NCBI GenBank assembly: GCA_963825425.1
Contig: CAWGTF010000011.1
Coordinates: 248,001-312,000, forward strand
Reading direction: 5' to 3'
From: PALSA-607 sp963825425
GTDB taxonomy: Bacteria; Actinomycetota; Actinomycetes; Acidothermales; Acidothermaceae
DNA: 64,000 nt
The position numbers were made by a program, and so were the translations under genes. Positions 18,656 to 27,101 of the stretch are shown piece after piece. The stretch's first letter is position 1, and every line of letters begins with the position of its first letter. The notes under the pieces were generated by a model, which did not search any database, was not told where the DNA came from, and worked only from the letters and a program-made list of their open reading frames with translations.

Positions 18656-19590
18656 TCGTGCGTGCCGCCCGACTGGTCGAGCATGGCTTGCCACTCGAGT
18701 TACAAGAGATAGAGCTTCCAAGACCGGCGGACGACGAGGTGTTGGTCGAGCTGGCATACGCGGGCGTGAATCCGGTCGACGGCTACAACGCGGCCGGGAA
18801 GGTTGCGGCGGACGGTCCGCTCCCACGCACCTTGGGTGCCGAGGCAGCGGGCTTCGTCGACGGCGTGCCGGTCGTCGTGGCGGGTCGTGGCCTCGGTTCG
18901 ATCCGTGACGGCGTCTTTGCCGAAGCGGCGGTGGTACCCCGCGATGCCCTCGTGGAGATACCGAGCGGTATCGCGATGAGCGAGGCTGCCGCGGTCGGAA
19001 TCGTCGGCCTGACTGCGTACCGCGTTGTCGAGATCGCCGAGATCGGGCCCGCCGATCGGGTCCTGGTGCTGGCCGGCAGCGGTTCGGTCGGGCTCGCGGC
19101 GATCTCGTACGCGGTGTCGAAGGGCGCGCAAGTGTGGGGGCAGACGGGTAACGAGGCCAAAGCCGACGCGATCACCACGATGGGTGCGCTACACGCTGTC
19201 GTGTCCGACGCGGCCGGCCTGACCGCCGCAGCCGAGGCATTCGAGCCGACCGCCGTCTTCGATTCTCTCGGCGGGGAGTTCACGGCTGCTGCATTGGCGG
19301 CGCTCGTTCCGCGCGGTCGACTGGTGCTCTTCGGTGCGAGCGCAGGCGCGGAGGGCAAGATTTCGTTGCTGCAGCTGTACCGCAAACAGCATCGGGTGCT
19401 CACCTACGGCGGGCTGATCGCGACCACGCCCGAGCGGCGCGACGGCATCGCCGGTGCCCTCGCGGCGATCAGCGCCGGGAAGCTGCGGATTCACATCGGT
19501 GCGCAGCTACCCCTCGACGAGGTCGGGGACGCGCTCGCGCTGGTCGCGGACCGCAAGGTGACCGGCAAGGTGATCCTGAAGCTGCGGTGA
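18652..19590 (+). CDS. Quinone oxidoreductase-like medium-chain dehydrogenase/reductase
   Basis: 312 residues, intact, of the zinc-free quinone oxidoreductase branch of the MDR family. The nucleotide-binding loop AGSGSVGLAAISYAVSKGA occupies about residues 140-158, the N-terminal GroES-like domain contains the AGVNPVD motif, and there are no zinc-ligand cysteines. It likely reduces quinones or other enones with NADPH. It is translationally coupled to the aldo/keto reductase by ATGA, suggesting a shared detoxification role, which is inference. Confidence 0.82.
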   Translation: MIVRAARLVEHGLPLELQEIELPRPADDEVLVELAYAGVNPVDGYNAAGKVAADGPLPRTLGAEAAGFVDGVPVVVAGRGLGSIRDGVFAEAAVVPRDALVEIPSGIAMSEAAAVGIVGLTAYRVVEIAEIGPADRVLVLAGSGSVGLAAISYAVSKGAQVWGQTGNEAKADAITTMGALHAVVSDAAGLTAAAEAFEPTAVFDSLGGEFTAAALAALVPRGRLVLFGASAGAEGKISLLQLYRKQHRVLTYGGLIATTPERRDGIAGALAAISAGKLRIHIGAQLPLDEVGDALALVADRKVTGKVILKLR

Positions 19591-19632
19591 CCTGCGAGCG
19601 CACGGGCGTGAACGGGTGCGCCATGATGTCCC

Positions 19633-20588
19633 GTGCCCAATGTCATGTTGAGTTGGCAGGCCGCCGCGCTGATCGGGGCCGCGTGCTTCGCGGTCGCGAC
19701 CTCGGTGGGCCGCTTCGCGCCTGGCCGTCGTTCGGTGATCTTCACGATCGCGCCATTTGGCCGCGAGGTCGGCATCATCCTCGGCCTCTACGCGCTTTGG
19801 CAGATCGCCGGCGGCGTGTCGCTCGGGCACACCGGCGAGGCAGTTAAGCGCGGACAGTTGGGTTTGGGACCACGAGCGCGCGTGGCATTTCCCGAGCGAG
19901 GTTGCGCTGCAGCGGCCAATCCTTGGGCACTCGCTGTTCGTGCAGATATGCAACATCTACTACGCCACGATGCACTTCGGGATGCTGCTCGCCGTCCTGT
20001 TGTGGCTCTACATCCGGCATCGCGATGCGTATCGCGCGCACCCGCACGTTGATTGTGTTGACCACGACGGCGTGCCTGCTCGTTGCACTGGTGCCGGTCG
20101 CGCCGCCACGTCTCATTCACGTCGGCATGGTCGACACCGCGGCGTCGTACGGGCAATCGGTGTACGCGGTGACCGGCCAGCTGGGTGCCGATCAGTATTC
20201 GGCAATGCCGTCCGTGCACGTCGCTTGGGCGTTTCTGGTCGCCGTCGCGGTGATCGGTGCGACTCGCAGCCAGTGGCGCTGGCTCATTCTGTTCCACACC
20301 GCGGCCACCCTTTATGTCGTCGTCGTGACCGCGAACCACTTCTGGCTCGACGGGGTGGTCGCGGTCGCACTACTCGGGATTTCCCTTGCCATCCAGGTGG
20401 TTTCGCGACGGATAGTCATGCGACGACGCCAGCTCACCCGGCGTCCAATCGATGACCAGCCGGACGCCGAGTTGCTGTCGCGTCGACGCGAACTGACGCT
20501 GTCAGCCGCCGGTCGACGAGAAGTGCTGGTAGTCGGGGCGCTGACCAGCGACCGCCCCATTGCCAGCCGACTGCCGCGAACGCGTTGA
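19633..20588 (+). CDS. PAP2-superfamily membrane protein (two frame breaks)
   Basis: A multi-spanning membrane enzyme of the PAP2 / inositolphosphoryl-transferase type. YSAMPSVHVAWAF contains the SxxxH motif with the phosphate-attacking His, and TANHFWLDGVVA the third motif with the second His and Asp. Family members dephosphorylate lipid phosphates or transfer head groups. About six hydrophobic segments are visible. The frame changes near 19850 and near 20035. The given end overlaps the convergent M15 gene by 87 bp and the last 60 residues are basic and unconserved, so the true stop may be earlier. The start is GTG 19633. Confidence 0.72.
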
Positions 20589-21456
20589 CGAGTTGTCCGC
20601 CCGGCACGGCCATGCCGGGGCGGTACGGCGTCCTGACTTTGTAGGCCGCAGCTTGCGGCGATGGCAACACCTGGCCGTTGAAGACGTACGGATTCTCGAC
20701 GGTGTTGATGTCGATGGCCTCGCCGTATGCGTGGGCCGACCATTGCGGCGGTCCGTTCGCGACCGCGTACCTGCAGTTGAAACCAGCGGTGTTGTCGGCC
20801 GCTGTCGACGCCGGGTCGCTCGCGCCGAACGCGGAGATCGGGATGATCGTGCGGATCGGAAAGTGGTCCGCGAACAACGTACGGAACACCTGCGTGACTG
20901 CCGAAACGACCGACTGCGTTGACGACTAGCGTGCCCTGTGTGCGGTTTCGCATCGAAACCCCAGTAGGTCATCGTGAGGTTGCGCAGCTGCGCCGGACCG
21001 ACGGGGCACCCGGCGTGCCAGCTCTTGCCAAGCTGCGCGGCGGTGGCCGTCGTGACCGTGGCAACCCACACATCGGGGACGACGGCGGCTTGGCTGGTAG
21101 GAGACGGCGCCGCTGGAGTCGGCGTCGCTGGAGTCGGCGTCGCTGGAGGTCGGTGCCGGTGGAGTCGGTGCCGGTGGAGACGGCGTCGGCCGCCCCGATG
21201 GGGTTGGCCGTACGGACGGGCTGGTGCTCGCGGGCGGGCTGGTGCTCGTGGGCGGGACTGGACTTCTGGCGGGGAGGGGACTGGACGACGCGATCGCCGG
21301 GGCAGGTGCGGAAAGTGACGCTGTCGAGGGTTGTGACCCGACCGCGCCGCCGGTCTGGTGACTGCTCGTGCATGCGGTGCCAAGCAGGCCGACGAGCACG
21401 CTTACCGTGAGTAGCGCCGTCCGCCTGCGCGGGGCTGCACGCTCGGGGGCTACCAC
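20502..21456 (-). CDS. M15-family (VanY-like) peptidase lipoprotein (several frame breaks)
   Basis: A predicted cell-wall peptidase. The N-terminus is a lipoprotein signal with lipobox LLGTAC, followed by a Pro/Ser/Thr-rich stalk coded by tandem repeats. The C-terminal domain has the M15 zinc signature SAHAYGEAID (SxHxxGxAxD) and the final DYQHF, typical of D-Ala-D-Ala carboxypeptidases and L-Ala-D-Glu peptidases. The protein must be pieced together across four or so frame changes (near 21120-21100, 20955, 20890 and 20540). The start is GTG 21456. It is convergent with the PAP2 gene and divergent from the iron regulator. Confidence 0.72.
21111..21253 (-). repeat. In-frame tandem repeats coding the Pro-rich stalk of the M15 lipoprotein
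   Basis: Two 15-bp units at 21111-21140, two different 15-bp units at 21149-21178 and two 18-bp units at 21218-21253. All unit lengths are multiples of three, so copy-number change would lengthen or shorten the wall-spanning stalk without breaking the frame. Confidence 0.7.
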
Positions 21457-21514
21457 GGGTTCAGGCTAACCGGCGCCTTACGCACCGGTGCGGAAAGTGC
21501 GACACAATCGATGG

Positions 21515-22228
21515 GTGAACCACGAGCACGACCTCATCGACACGATCGAGATGTACCTGCGGACGATCTTCGAGCTCGAGGAAGAGGGCGTGGTCCCGTT
21601 GCGCGCGCGGATCGCGGAACGGCTCTTGCAGAGTGTCCCGACGGTGTCTCAGACGGTCGCCCGGATGGAACGTGACGGCCTCGTCACCATGGACGGTGAC
21701 CGCCGTCTCGAGCTCACCGCCGCTGGCCGGTCCCTAGCGACCCGGGTCATGCGCAAGCACCGCCTCGCCGAGTGCCTGCTTGTCGACGTGATCGGCCTCG
21801 AATGGGAACTCGTGCACGAAGAGGCCTGCCGCTGGGAGCACGTCATGAGCGAGGCGGTTGAGCGCCGCCTACTCGACGTGCTCGGTCATCCGCAGGAATC
21901 CCCTTACGGCAACCCGATTCCCGGTCTGGCCGAGCTCGGTGAAGGTACCGATGACGTCGAGTTCCGCGAGGGTCTGGTGGCGCTGAGTGCGGTACCGGAA
22001 AGCACGCACAACGTGATCGTGCGCCGCATCGGCGAGCCGCTGCAGTCCGACACTGCATTGCTGGTCCGCCTGCGTCGTGCGGGTATCCGCCCCAACATGC
22101 CGGTGCGCATTGCACGTGTCGGCGGTGAACTGTTCGTCGGTCGCGAGGGCGACGCGGTCGCTTTCGATGATGCAGTCACGTCGCACGTATTTGTGTCTAC
22201 CGCGCCGTCGGTCGCCACTGCATCCTGA
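21515..22228 (+). CDS. DtxR/IdeR-family metal-dependent repressor
   Basis: A 237-residue metalloregulator. An N-terminal winged helix (LLQSVPTVSQTVARMERDGL as recognition region) is followed by the metal-binding and dimerisation domain with HEEACRWEHVMSE, which holds the Cys, Glu and His ligands of the DtxR primary site. A C-terminal SH3-like FeoA domain (VRIARVGGELFVG) completes the three-domain layout. It probably represses iron-uptake genes when Fe(II) is plentiful. GTG 21515 is the start, matching the family N-terminus, with CACAAT six nucleotides upstream as a possible leaderless -10. The frame is intact. Confidence 0.88.
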   Translation: MNHEHDLIDTIEMYLRTIFELEEEGVVPLRARIAERLLQSVPTVSQTVARMERDGLVTMDGDRRLELTAAGRSLATRVMRKHRLAECLLVDVIGLEWELVHEEACRWEHVMSEAVERRLLDVLGHPQESPYGNPIPGLAELGEGTDDVEFREGLVALSAVPESTHNVIVRRIGEPLQSDTALLVRLRRAGIRPNMPVRIARVGGELFVGREGDAVAFDDAVTSHVFVSTAPSVATAS

Positions 22229-22240
22229 GCGAGTCCTGAG

Positions 22241-22768
22241 CTATTCGAGCGGGCCGTTCCATGGGGTCGGCGGCAGGCCATCGATCTGGCGCCGGAACTC
22301 GTTGTTGTACCAGTGGCCGAAGGCCACCACGCTGCGATCGCGCGGCAACGTCAGCAAGTGCTCCATGCGGCAGAAATCATCCGCGTCGTCCAGTAGTTGG
22401 GTCAGCATCTGGAGGTCGACGGCCAGACTGGCGGGTACGTGATAGGTGAGGTCGACGGTGGCGTCACCGCGCTCGATTGCCGCGTCTCGTTCCATGTCGG
22501 CGCGTGATGCGCTTGCGCCGAACCGGCGACCGAGAATGTCGACGAGCTCACGAAGCCGAGGTGGCAGTGCCGGGCGCCCGTTCGACCGAATCGCCATGAG
22601 GGTGAACTCGCGAATCAGCTCGTCATGATGCTCTCTGGCTCGCAGGAACAACGCGATGGGCAGCCGCAGCAATCGGACCGTGCGCAGATCCGTGTCGTCG
22701 GAGTGAGTCTCGTCCGAGTGATGTGTATACCGGCCCAGGATCGGACCACCGGCGGCTGGCGATGTCAT
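22241..22768 (-). CDS. Conserved hypothetical protein
   Basis: 175 residues, intact, not recognised. It is mostly helical by composition, with a charged N-terminus, the stretch LRLPIALFLRAREHHDELIREFTLMAI and a C-terminal region rich in Asp and Leu. There is no signal peptide or membrane segment. It is convergent with the iron repressor (12 bp between stops) and its start region contains a 14-bp tandem duplication with extra ATGs. No function is proposed. Confidence 0.6.
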   Translation of the reverse strand: MTSPAAGGPILGRYTHHSDETHSDDTDLRTVRLLRLPIALFLRAREHHDELIREFTLMAIRSNGRPALPPRLRELVDILGRRFGASASRADMERDAAIERGDATVDLTYHVPASLAVDLQMLTQLLDDADDFCRMEHLLTLPRDRSVVAFGHWYNNEFRRQIDGLPPTPWNGPLE

Positions 22769-22795
22769 GGCTGTTCGGTCATGGCTGTTCGGTCA
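22767..22795 (-). repeat. 14-bp tandem duplication at the start of the hypothetical gene
   Basis: On the minus strand ATGACCGAACAGCC occurs twice in tandem just before the presumed start codon. Because 14 is not a multiple of three, the upstream ATGs open a five-codon frame that ends in the TGA spanning the next ATG. Confidence 0.6.
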
Positions 22796-22883
22796 TGGCG
22801 TCGGTCATGGTGGCGGTCATTGGCGCGCGGCTCGCATGAATCCCATTTCACCACCGTCATGACACTGTCGCCGCAGATTGGAG

Positions 22884-22930
22884 CCCGACATGCGGGACGG
22901 CCAGCCAGGCTGGCTCTCCCGCATGTCGGG
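22884..22930. terminator. Strong hairpin downstream of csbD
   Basis: Perfect 14-bp arms CCCGACATGCGGGA and TCCCGCATGTCGGG, with an inner GCCAGCC/GGCTGGC pairing. It lies directly after the csbD stop on the minus strand, between csbD and the hypothetical gene. There is no U-run, as is common for actinobacterial terminators. Confidence 0.7.
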
Positions 22931-22935
22931 TTCGG

Positions 22936-23106
22936 TTACTTGAAGGCGTCCTTCACCTTTTCGCCCGCTTGCTTCAAGTTGCCAGCGGCCTTGTCCACCT
23001 TGCCTTCAGCTTCCAGGTCACGGTTGTTCGTTGCCCGCCCGGCCACTTCCTTGACGTTGCCCTTCGCGGACTGTGCAGCGTTCTTCACCTTGTCGGTGGC
23101 ACCCAT
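22936..23106 (-). CDS. csbD: CsbD-family stress protein
   Basis: 56 residues, too short for most gene calls: MGATDKVKNAAQSAKGNVKE at the start, then the CsbD core with GRATNNRDLEAEGKVDKA and a Lys-rich C-terminus ending DAFK. CsbD-like proteins are small, abundant, hydrophilic general-stress proteins of unknown mechanism. The ATG at 23106 is preceded by GGAGGGAGG at ideal distance, one of the strongest ribosome-binding sites in the window. The hairpin at 22884-22930 ends the transcript. Confidence 0.88.
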   Translation of the reverse strand: MGATDKVKNAAQSAKGNVKEVAGRATNNRDLEAEGKVDKAAGNLKQAGEKVKDAFK

Positions 23107-23330
23107 TGGTACCTCCCTCCTGTGGTGTCCCTTTCCAGGTCGCGAGCGTCGTACCCACGGCCGGGCGCTTTATGCAGACGTGGCGATGGCGACACGATCT
23201 TGGACGGTCGGCTCGCGTCCCCCCACCACCGCCAGGGTCGCGGCACGATCGGCGGAGCGGCCGCTCCGCGCCCTGCGGCGGCCGTCTCCAGGCGCCGTCA
23301 AAGGGCGGTGGCCGTGACGACGGGATCGCT

Positions 23331-24860
23331 ATGAGCCTCGTGTCAGCCGAAGTTGGAGCCCCTCTCCCGGCCGATCTCCCAGCGGACGTTCAGGCGCAGG
23401 CGCAGGATCCCGATGAGGTGTCATCGGACACCGCCGCACCGGGCCGCGTCGCGGCGCATCCTCGTATGACGGCGCGTTCCGGCACAGGGGAGGTCATCAT
23501 CGCCAAGATCGTCGTCCTGGACACGTCGGCATTGATGTCGGACCCCGAAGGAATTTTCGACGCGTTCCCCGGTGCTGACATGGTCATCCCGCTCACGGTG
23601 GTCCAGGAGCTTGACGGGCTGAAGAAGCGCCTCGACCCGGCCGGCGGGGCCGCCCGCGACGTCCTGCGTCGTATCGAAGGGCTGCGGCTCGAGGCCGGCG
23701 GCGACCTTCGCAAGCCACTGGAGCGCCCCTTCGGTGGCACGGTCCGGATGCAGGTCAACGGCATCCAGACGGCGCTGCTGCGCGAGCAGGGTCTGGCCGT
23801 TGACACCCCCGACAACAAGATCGTTGGCACCGCGCTCGGTCTTGCGATGGCGTCGCCGGACGGCGGGCCGGTACTGGTGGTCTCCAACGACACCGCGTTG
23901 CGGCTGACCGCCGCAGCAGTTGGGCTTGCCGCGGTCGAGCACAATCCGCTCGATCTGGCGCCGGCACTTGCGCGTCCCGACGGGTGGATCGCGCTCGATG
24001 CGCAGGTCGCGGTCGTCGACGCGCTGTTCGACTCGCATCAGGTGCCCGTCGACACCGTCGCCGGCGCAAGTGACCTTGCTGAGAACACGTTCGCGGTCTT
24101 GCGCTCGGGTACCAGCTCGGCGCTCGCACGGGTACGAGCCGGGCAGCTGCATCTGTTGGAGAGCCTCGCGCCCGTGTGGGGCCTCAAGGCAGCAAACAAG
24201 GAACAGCGATTCGCCCTCGACTTGCTCTTGGACGACGAGGTCAAGGTCATCGTGCTCGACGGTCCGGCGGGCACTGGCAAGACGTTGTGTGCAGTCGCCG
24301 CTGCGTTGCACATGGTGGTCGAGCAGCACAGGTTCGAGCGGCTGTCGGTGTACCGGCCGGTTATCCCGGTCGGTCACGCGGATCTTGGCTACTTGCCGGG
24401 CACGCTGGACGAAAAGATCGATCCGTGGATGGCCGCGATCACCGATGCCGTTGCTGCGTTGTCGGGTGATGGTGCGGCCGCCAGCCGTCGTCGGCAAGAC
24501 GGTGGCCGCGGAAAGGTTGCGCAGGATTCGCTCGACTACATCAAGGCGCAAGGGCTGCTCACGATGGAGTCTGTTACCCACCTTCGCGGCCGCACGCTGC
24601 ACTCGACATTTGTGCTCGTCGACGAGGCGATGAACCTTTCTCCGCAGGTCGGCAAGACACTGCTGACGCGCATCGGCGCCGACTCCAAGATCGTGCTCAC
24701 TGGCGACACCTCGCAGATCGACGCGCCATTCCTGTCGGAGCAGACGAACGCGCTCACTGCGGTGGTGTCGGCATTTAGCGGGCAAGCCTGCTTCGGCCAC
24801 ATCCGGTTGACCAGGGGCGAGCGCTCGCCCGTCGCGGAGTTGGCCGCTCGACTGATGTAG
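23331..24860 (+). CDS. PIN-PhoH fusion ATPase (PhoH2-like)
   Basis: 509 residues. An N-terminal PIN ribonuclease domain begins at KIVVLDTSALMSDP (about residue 58), with conserved acidic residues at VQELD and TPDNKI. A C-terminal PhoH ATPase domain follows, with Walker A GPAGTGKT and Walker B STFVLVDEAMNLSP. Members of this fusion family are proposed RNA helicase/ribonucleases. The start is uncertain: ATG 23331 adds an unstructured Ala-rich lead, while ATG 23466 (MTARSGTG) is closer to the PIN domain. The frame is intact. A 236-bp gap with regulatory-looking repeats separates it from the NlpC/P60 gene. Confidence 0.87.
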   Translation: MSLVSAEVGAPLPADLPADVQAQAQDPDEVSSDTAAPGRVAAHPRMTARSGTGEVIIAKIVVLDTSALMSDPEGIFDAFPGADMVIPLTVVQELDGLKKRLDPAGGAARDVLRRIEGLRLEAGGDLRKPLERPFGGTVRMQVNGIQTALLREQGLAVDTPDNKIVGTALGLAMASPDGGPVLVVSNDTALRLTAAAVGLAAVEHNPLDLAPALARPDGWIALDAQVAVVDALFDSHQVPVDTVAGASDLAENTFAVLRSGTSSALARVRAGQLHLLESLAPVWGLKAANKEQRFALDLLLDDEVKVIVLDGPAGTGKTLCAVAAALHMVVEQHRFERLSVYRPVIPVGHADLGYLPGTLDEKIDPWMAAITDAVAALSGDGAAASRRRQDGGRGKVAQDSLDYIKAQGLLTMESVTHLRGRTLHSTFVLVDEAMNLSPQVGKTLLTRIGADSKIVLTGDTSQIDAPFLSEQTNALTAVVSAFSGQACFGHIRLTRGERSPVAELAARLM

Positions 24861-24954
24861 CGGGGCAATACGGCGAATGCGCTCAGGTTGCTGCGCCAAA
24901 TGGCCGATTCACCTCATGCGGTGTGACGAGAGTTGCCAACCGGCGCTCGAGTGA

Positions 24955-24972
24955 AATTACAACCGTGTAATT
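24955..24972. promoter_or_regulatory. AT-rich inverted repeat AATTACA-ACCG-TGTAATT
   Basis: Perfect 7-bp arms with a 4-nt spacer, standing out in the GC-rich context, about 125 bp before the NlpC/P60 start. Probable operator; regulator unknown. Confidence 0.5.
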
Positions 24973-25008
24973 CAGCGTGAAGTATTTCGTGCGCGCCAAA
25001 TGTCTCTT

Positions 25009-25022
25009 GTTACGCCTGTTAC
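25009..25022 (+). promoter_or_regulatory. Direct GTTAC repeats (GTTAC-N4-GTTAC)
   Basis: Two GTTAC pentamers spaced by four bases; on the minus strand this reads GTAAC-N4-GTAAC. GTAAC-type direct repeats have been described as targets of the actinobacterial response regulator MtrA, which controls wall-hydrolase genes. The match fits the NlpC/P60 gene just downstream, but the assignment is tentative. A TATGGT -10-like box lies at 25041. Confidence 0.35.
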
Positions 25023-25096
25023 TGGTGGGACTACGAAAGCTATGGTCGGCCAGGAGTAGGGCCCATTTCCGAGTTGTCGCGAGCTGTGGAGGTTAG

Positions 25097-26519
25097 GTGC
25101 ACCGCCTCCAGTTTCGGGCGACCGGGTACCTGCGCCGGGTCGCGCTGGCGACCACAACGCTCGCGATCGTTGCCGGTGCGATTGGCAGTACCGCGATGCC
25201 AGCAGCGGCGGCAAAGAAGCCGGTGATCCCGAGCCAGTCGCAGGTCGACCAGGCGAACGCAGCCGCGCAGGCGAAGGCCCAGCAGATCGGCCAGACCGAA
25301 GCGCAGCTTGCTGCCGCAAACGCCAGTCTGAACACGCTGAACAATCAGGTCGAAGCGGTTGTCGAGGCCTACGACGGTGCAACGGCGAAGGTGGACGCCG
25401 CGCAGCAGCGGCTGGCGAAGGCGCAGCGTGCCCTTACGGCGGCAAACAAGGCGCGCGCCGATGCGCAGATCCAGATGAACCAGTTCGCCGCTGCGAGCTA
25501 TCGCGGCGGCGGGAGCCTTGATCGGCTCAGCGCTCTCATGACCTCGGATTCACCCGGCAGCTTTCTCACTCGCGCGTCGACGCTGTCAGCGTTGGCTCGC
25601 CACGAACAGTCGGTCATCTCGCAGATGACGTCGGCACAGGATGCCCAAGCAGCTGCGCAGGACGCGGCGAACGCGGCGCTGGCGGATCAACAGGTGCAGT
25701 TGCAGGTTGCCGCGAAGGCCAAGGACGCCGCGATCGCCGCGGTCAACGCGCAAGCGGGGCAGATCGCCGCGATCAACACCAACCAGTTGAACCTCCAGGC
25801 CCAGCTGGCGGTCCTGCGAGGGACCGCAAAGGATCTCGCAACGGCGCGGGCGGCTGGCCTCAAACGGCAGGCCGAGGAACGCGCCGCAGCTGCAGCGGCC
25901 GCGAAGGCCGCAGCGGCGCGGGCCGCCGCAGCCAGAGCCGCGGCAGCGGCAGCCGCACTGGCCGCCCAGAGGCGGGCGGCGGCGTTGGCCCTGCAGCAGG
26001 CGGCCGCATCCCACCAGAACAACGGCGGCAACAACGGCGGCAACAACGGCGGGGACCAGCAACAGCGGGAGTGACGGCGGCATCGTTCCGCCGGGTGGCA
26101 CATCGATTTCGACGTCAGCCCAGCGGCAGGGCGCGATCGCGTTCGCCGAGTCGCAGATCGGCGTCTGGTACCGCTGGGCTGGCGCCGGCGAAGTTGGCCC
26201 CACCGTGACAGCTAACGGCGTTCAGAACGTGCCTGCCTACGACTGTTCCGGGCTGACGATGCGGGCCTATCAAGCAGTCGGTATCTCACTCGCGCACTAC
26301 ACCGGCGCGCAGTGGGACGCCGGTCTGCACGTGTCGCAAGCTCAGCTGCAGCCCGGCGACCTCGTCTTCTTCGCAACCAACACCAACGACCCGAGCACGA
26401 TTCATCACGTGGGCATCTACATCGGCAACGGTCAGATGATCGACGCACCGGCAACGGGTGAGCAGATCGGCATCCACAACGCGTTCCGCCCCGACTACAT
26501 CGGCGCCGTGCAGTTGTAG
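25097..26519 (+). CDS. Secreted NlpC/P60 peptidoglycan endopeptidase (frame broken near 26060)
   Basis: A RipA-like wall hydrolase. A Sec signal peptide (cleavage near residue 38, after AAAA) is followed by a long coiled coil rich in Gln and Ala, an almost pure Ala/Arg/Lys helix (about residues 255-300), an Asn-Gly linker from three 12-bp repeats (26018-26053) and the NlpC/P60 domain. The catalytic Cys is in AYDCSGLT and the His in IHHVGIYIG. These enzymes cut the D-Glu-mDAP bond during cell separation. The frame changes near 26060, at the end of the repeats. GTG 25097 has GGAGG at 25088-25092. The coiled coil probably restrains the catalytic domain. Confidence 0.86.
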
Positions 26520-26540
26520 CAGGCGCTGCAGCTGTAGCAG

Positions 26541-27029
26541 TCAGTGCTGAAGGTTCTTCCAACGCGCACGCGAAGCCAGGATCTCTACCTCTGCTTCCGC
26601 CCGGCCGGTCCACGTCGCACCCTCGACCGACTTTCCTGGTTCGAGGTCTTTGTAGACCTCGAAAAAGTGCTGTATTTCCAGCCGGTCGAATGGCGGGACG
26701 TCGTTGATGTCGCGTAGGTGTCCGTGTCGCGGGTCGGTTGCGGGCACGCAGAGGACCTTGTCGTCGCCGCCCTTCTCGTCGGTCATCCGGAACATGCCGA
26801 TCGCGCGACATTTGATGAGGCAACCCGGAAAGGTCGGTTCGTCGACCAGTACGAGCGCGTCGAGCGGGTCGCCGTCGTTGCCGAGAGTGTCGTCGATGAA
26901 TCCGTAGTCGGACGGGTAGCGAGTAGCCGTGAACAGCATCCGGTCGAGACGGATCCGCCCGGTCTCGTGATCGAACTCGTACTTGTTGCGATGGCCCTTG
27001 GGGATCTCGATCGTGACGTCGAACTCCAT
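26541..27029 (-). CDS. ppa: Inorganic pyrophosphatase
   Basis: 162 residues, a family I soluble pyrophosphatase hydrolysing PPi to phosphate and pulling biosynthetic reactions forward. YPSDYGFIDDTLGNDGDPLDALVL holds the metal-binding aspartates, and the early EIPKGHRNKYE and late HFFEVYKDLEPGK are conserved. The ATG at 27029 was chosen over the longer frame because MEFDVTIEIPKG is the normal family start and GGGGAG precedes it. It is divergent from the dacB gene. Confidence 0.93.
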   Translation of the reverse strand: MEFDVTIEIPKGHRNKYEFDHETGRIRLDRMLFTATRYPSDYGFIDDTLGNDGDPLDALVLVDEPTFPGCLIKCRAIGMFRMTDEKGGDDKVLCVPATDPRHGHLRDINDVPPFDRLEIQHFFEVYKDLEPGKSVEGATWTGRAEAEVEILASRARWKNLQH

Positions 27030-27088
27030 CGCGCTCCCCGGTGGTGGCGAGTATCGCCGCCGTGTCGTGATCGATCTGATGCGTTCGT

Positions 27089-27094
27089 TAGTGT
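27089..27094 (+). promoter_or_regulatory. Leaderless-type -10 box (TAGTGT) for dacB
   Basis: TANNNT ends 7 nt before ATG 27102, with no Shine-Dalgarno between them. Confidence 0.55.
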
Positions 27095-27101
27095 CGCGCA
27101 T

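Noticed and set aside
24861..25096. c-di-AMP (ydaO-type) riboswitch upstream of the NlpC/P60 gene
   Set aside because: Such riboswitches often precede wall-hydrolase genes, but I could not find the conserved core sequences here.
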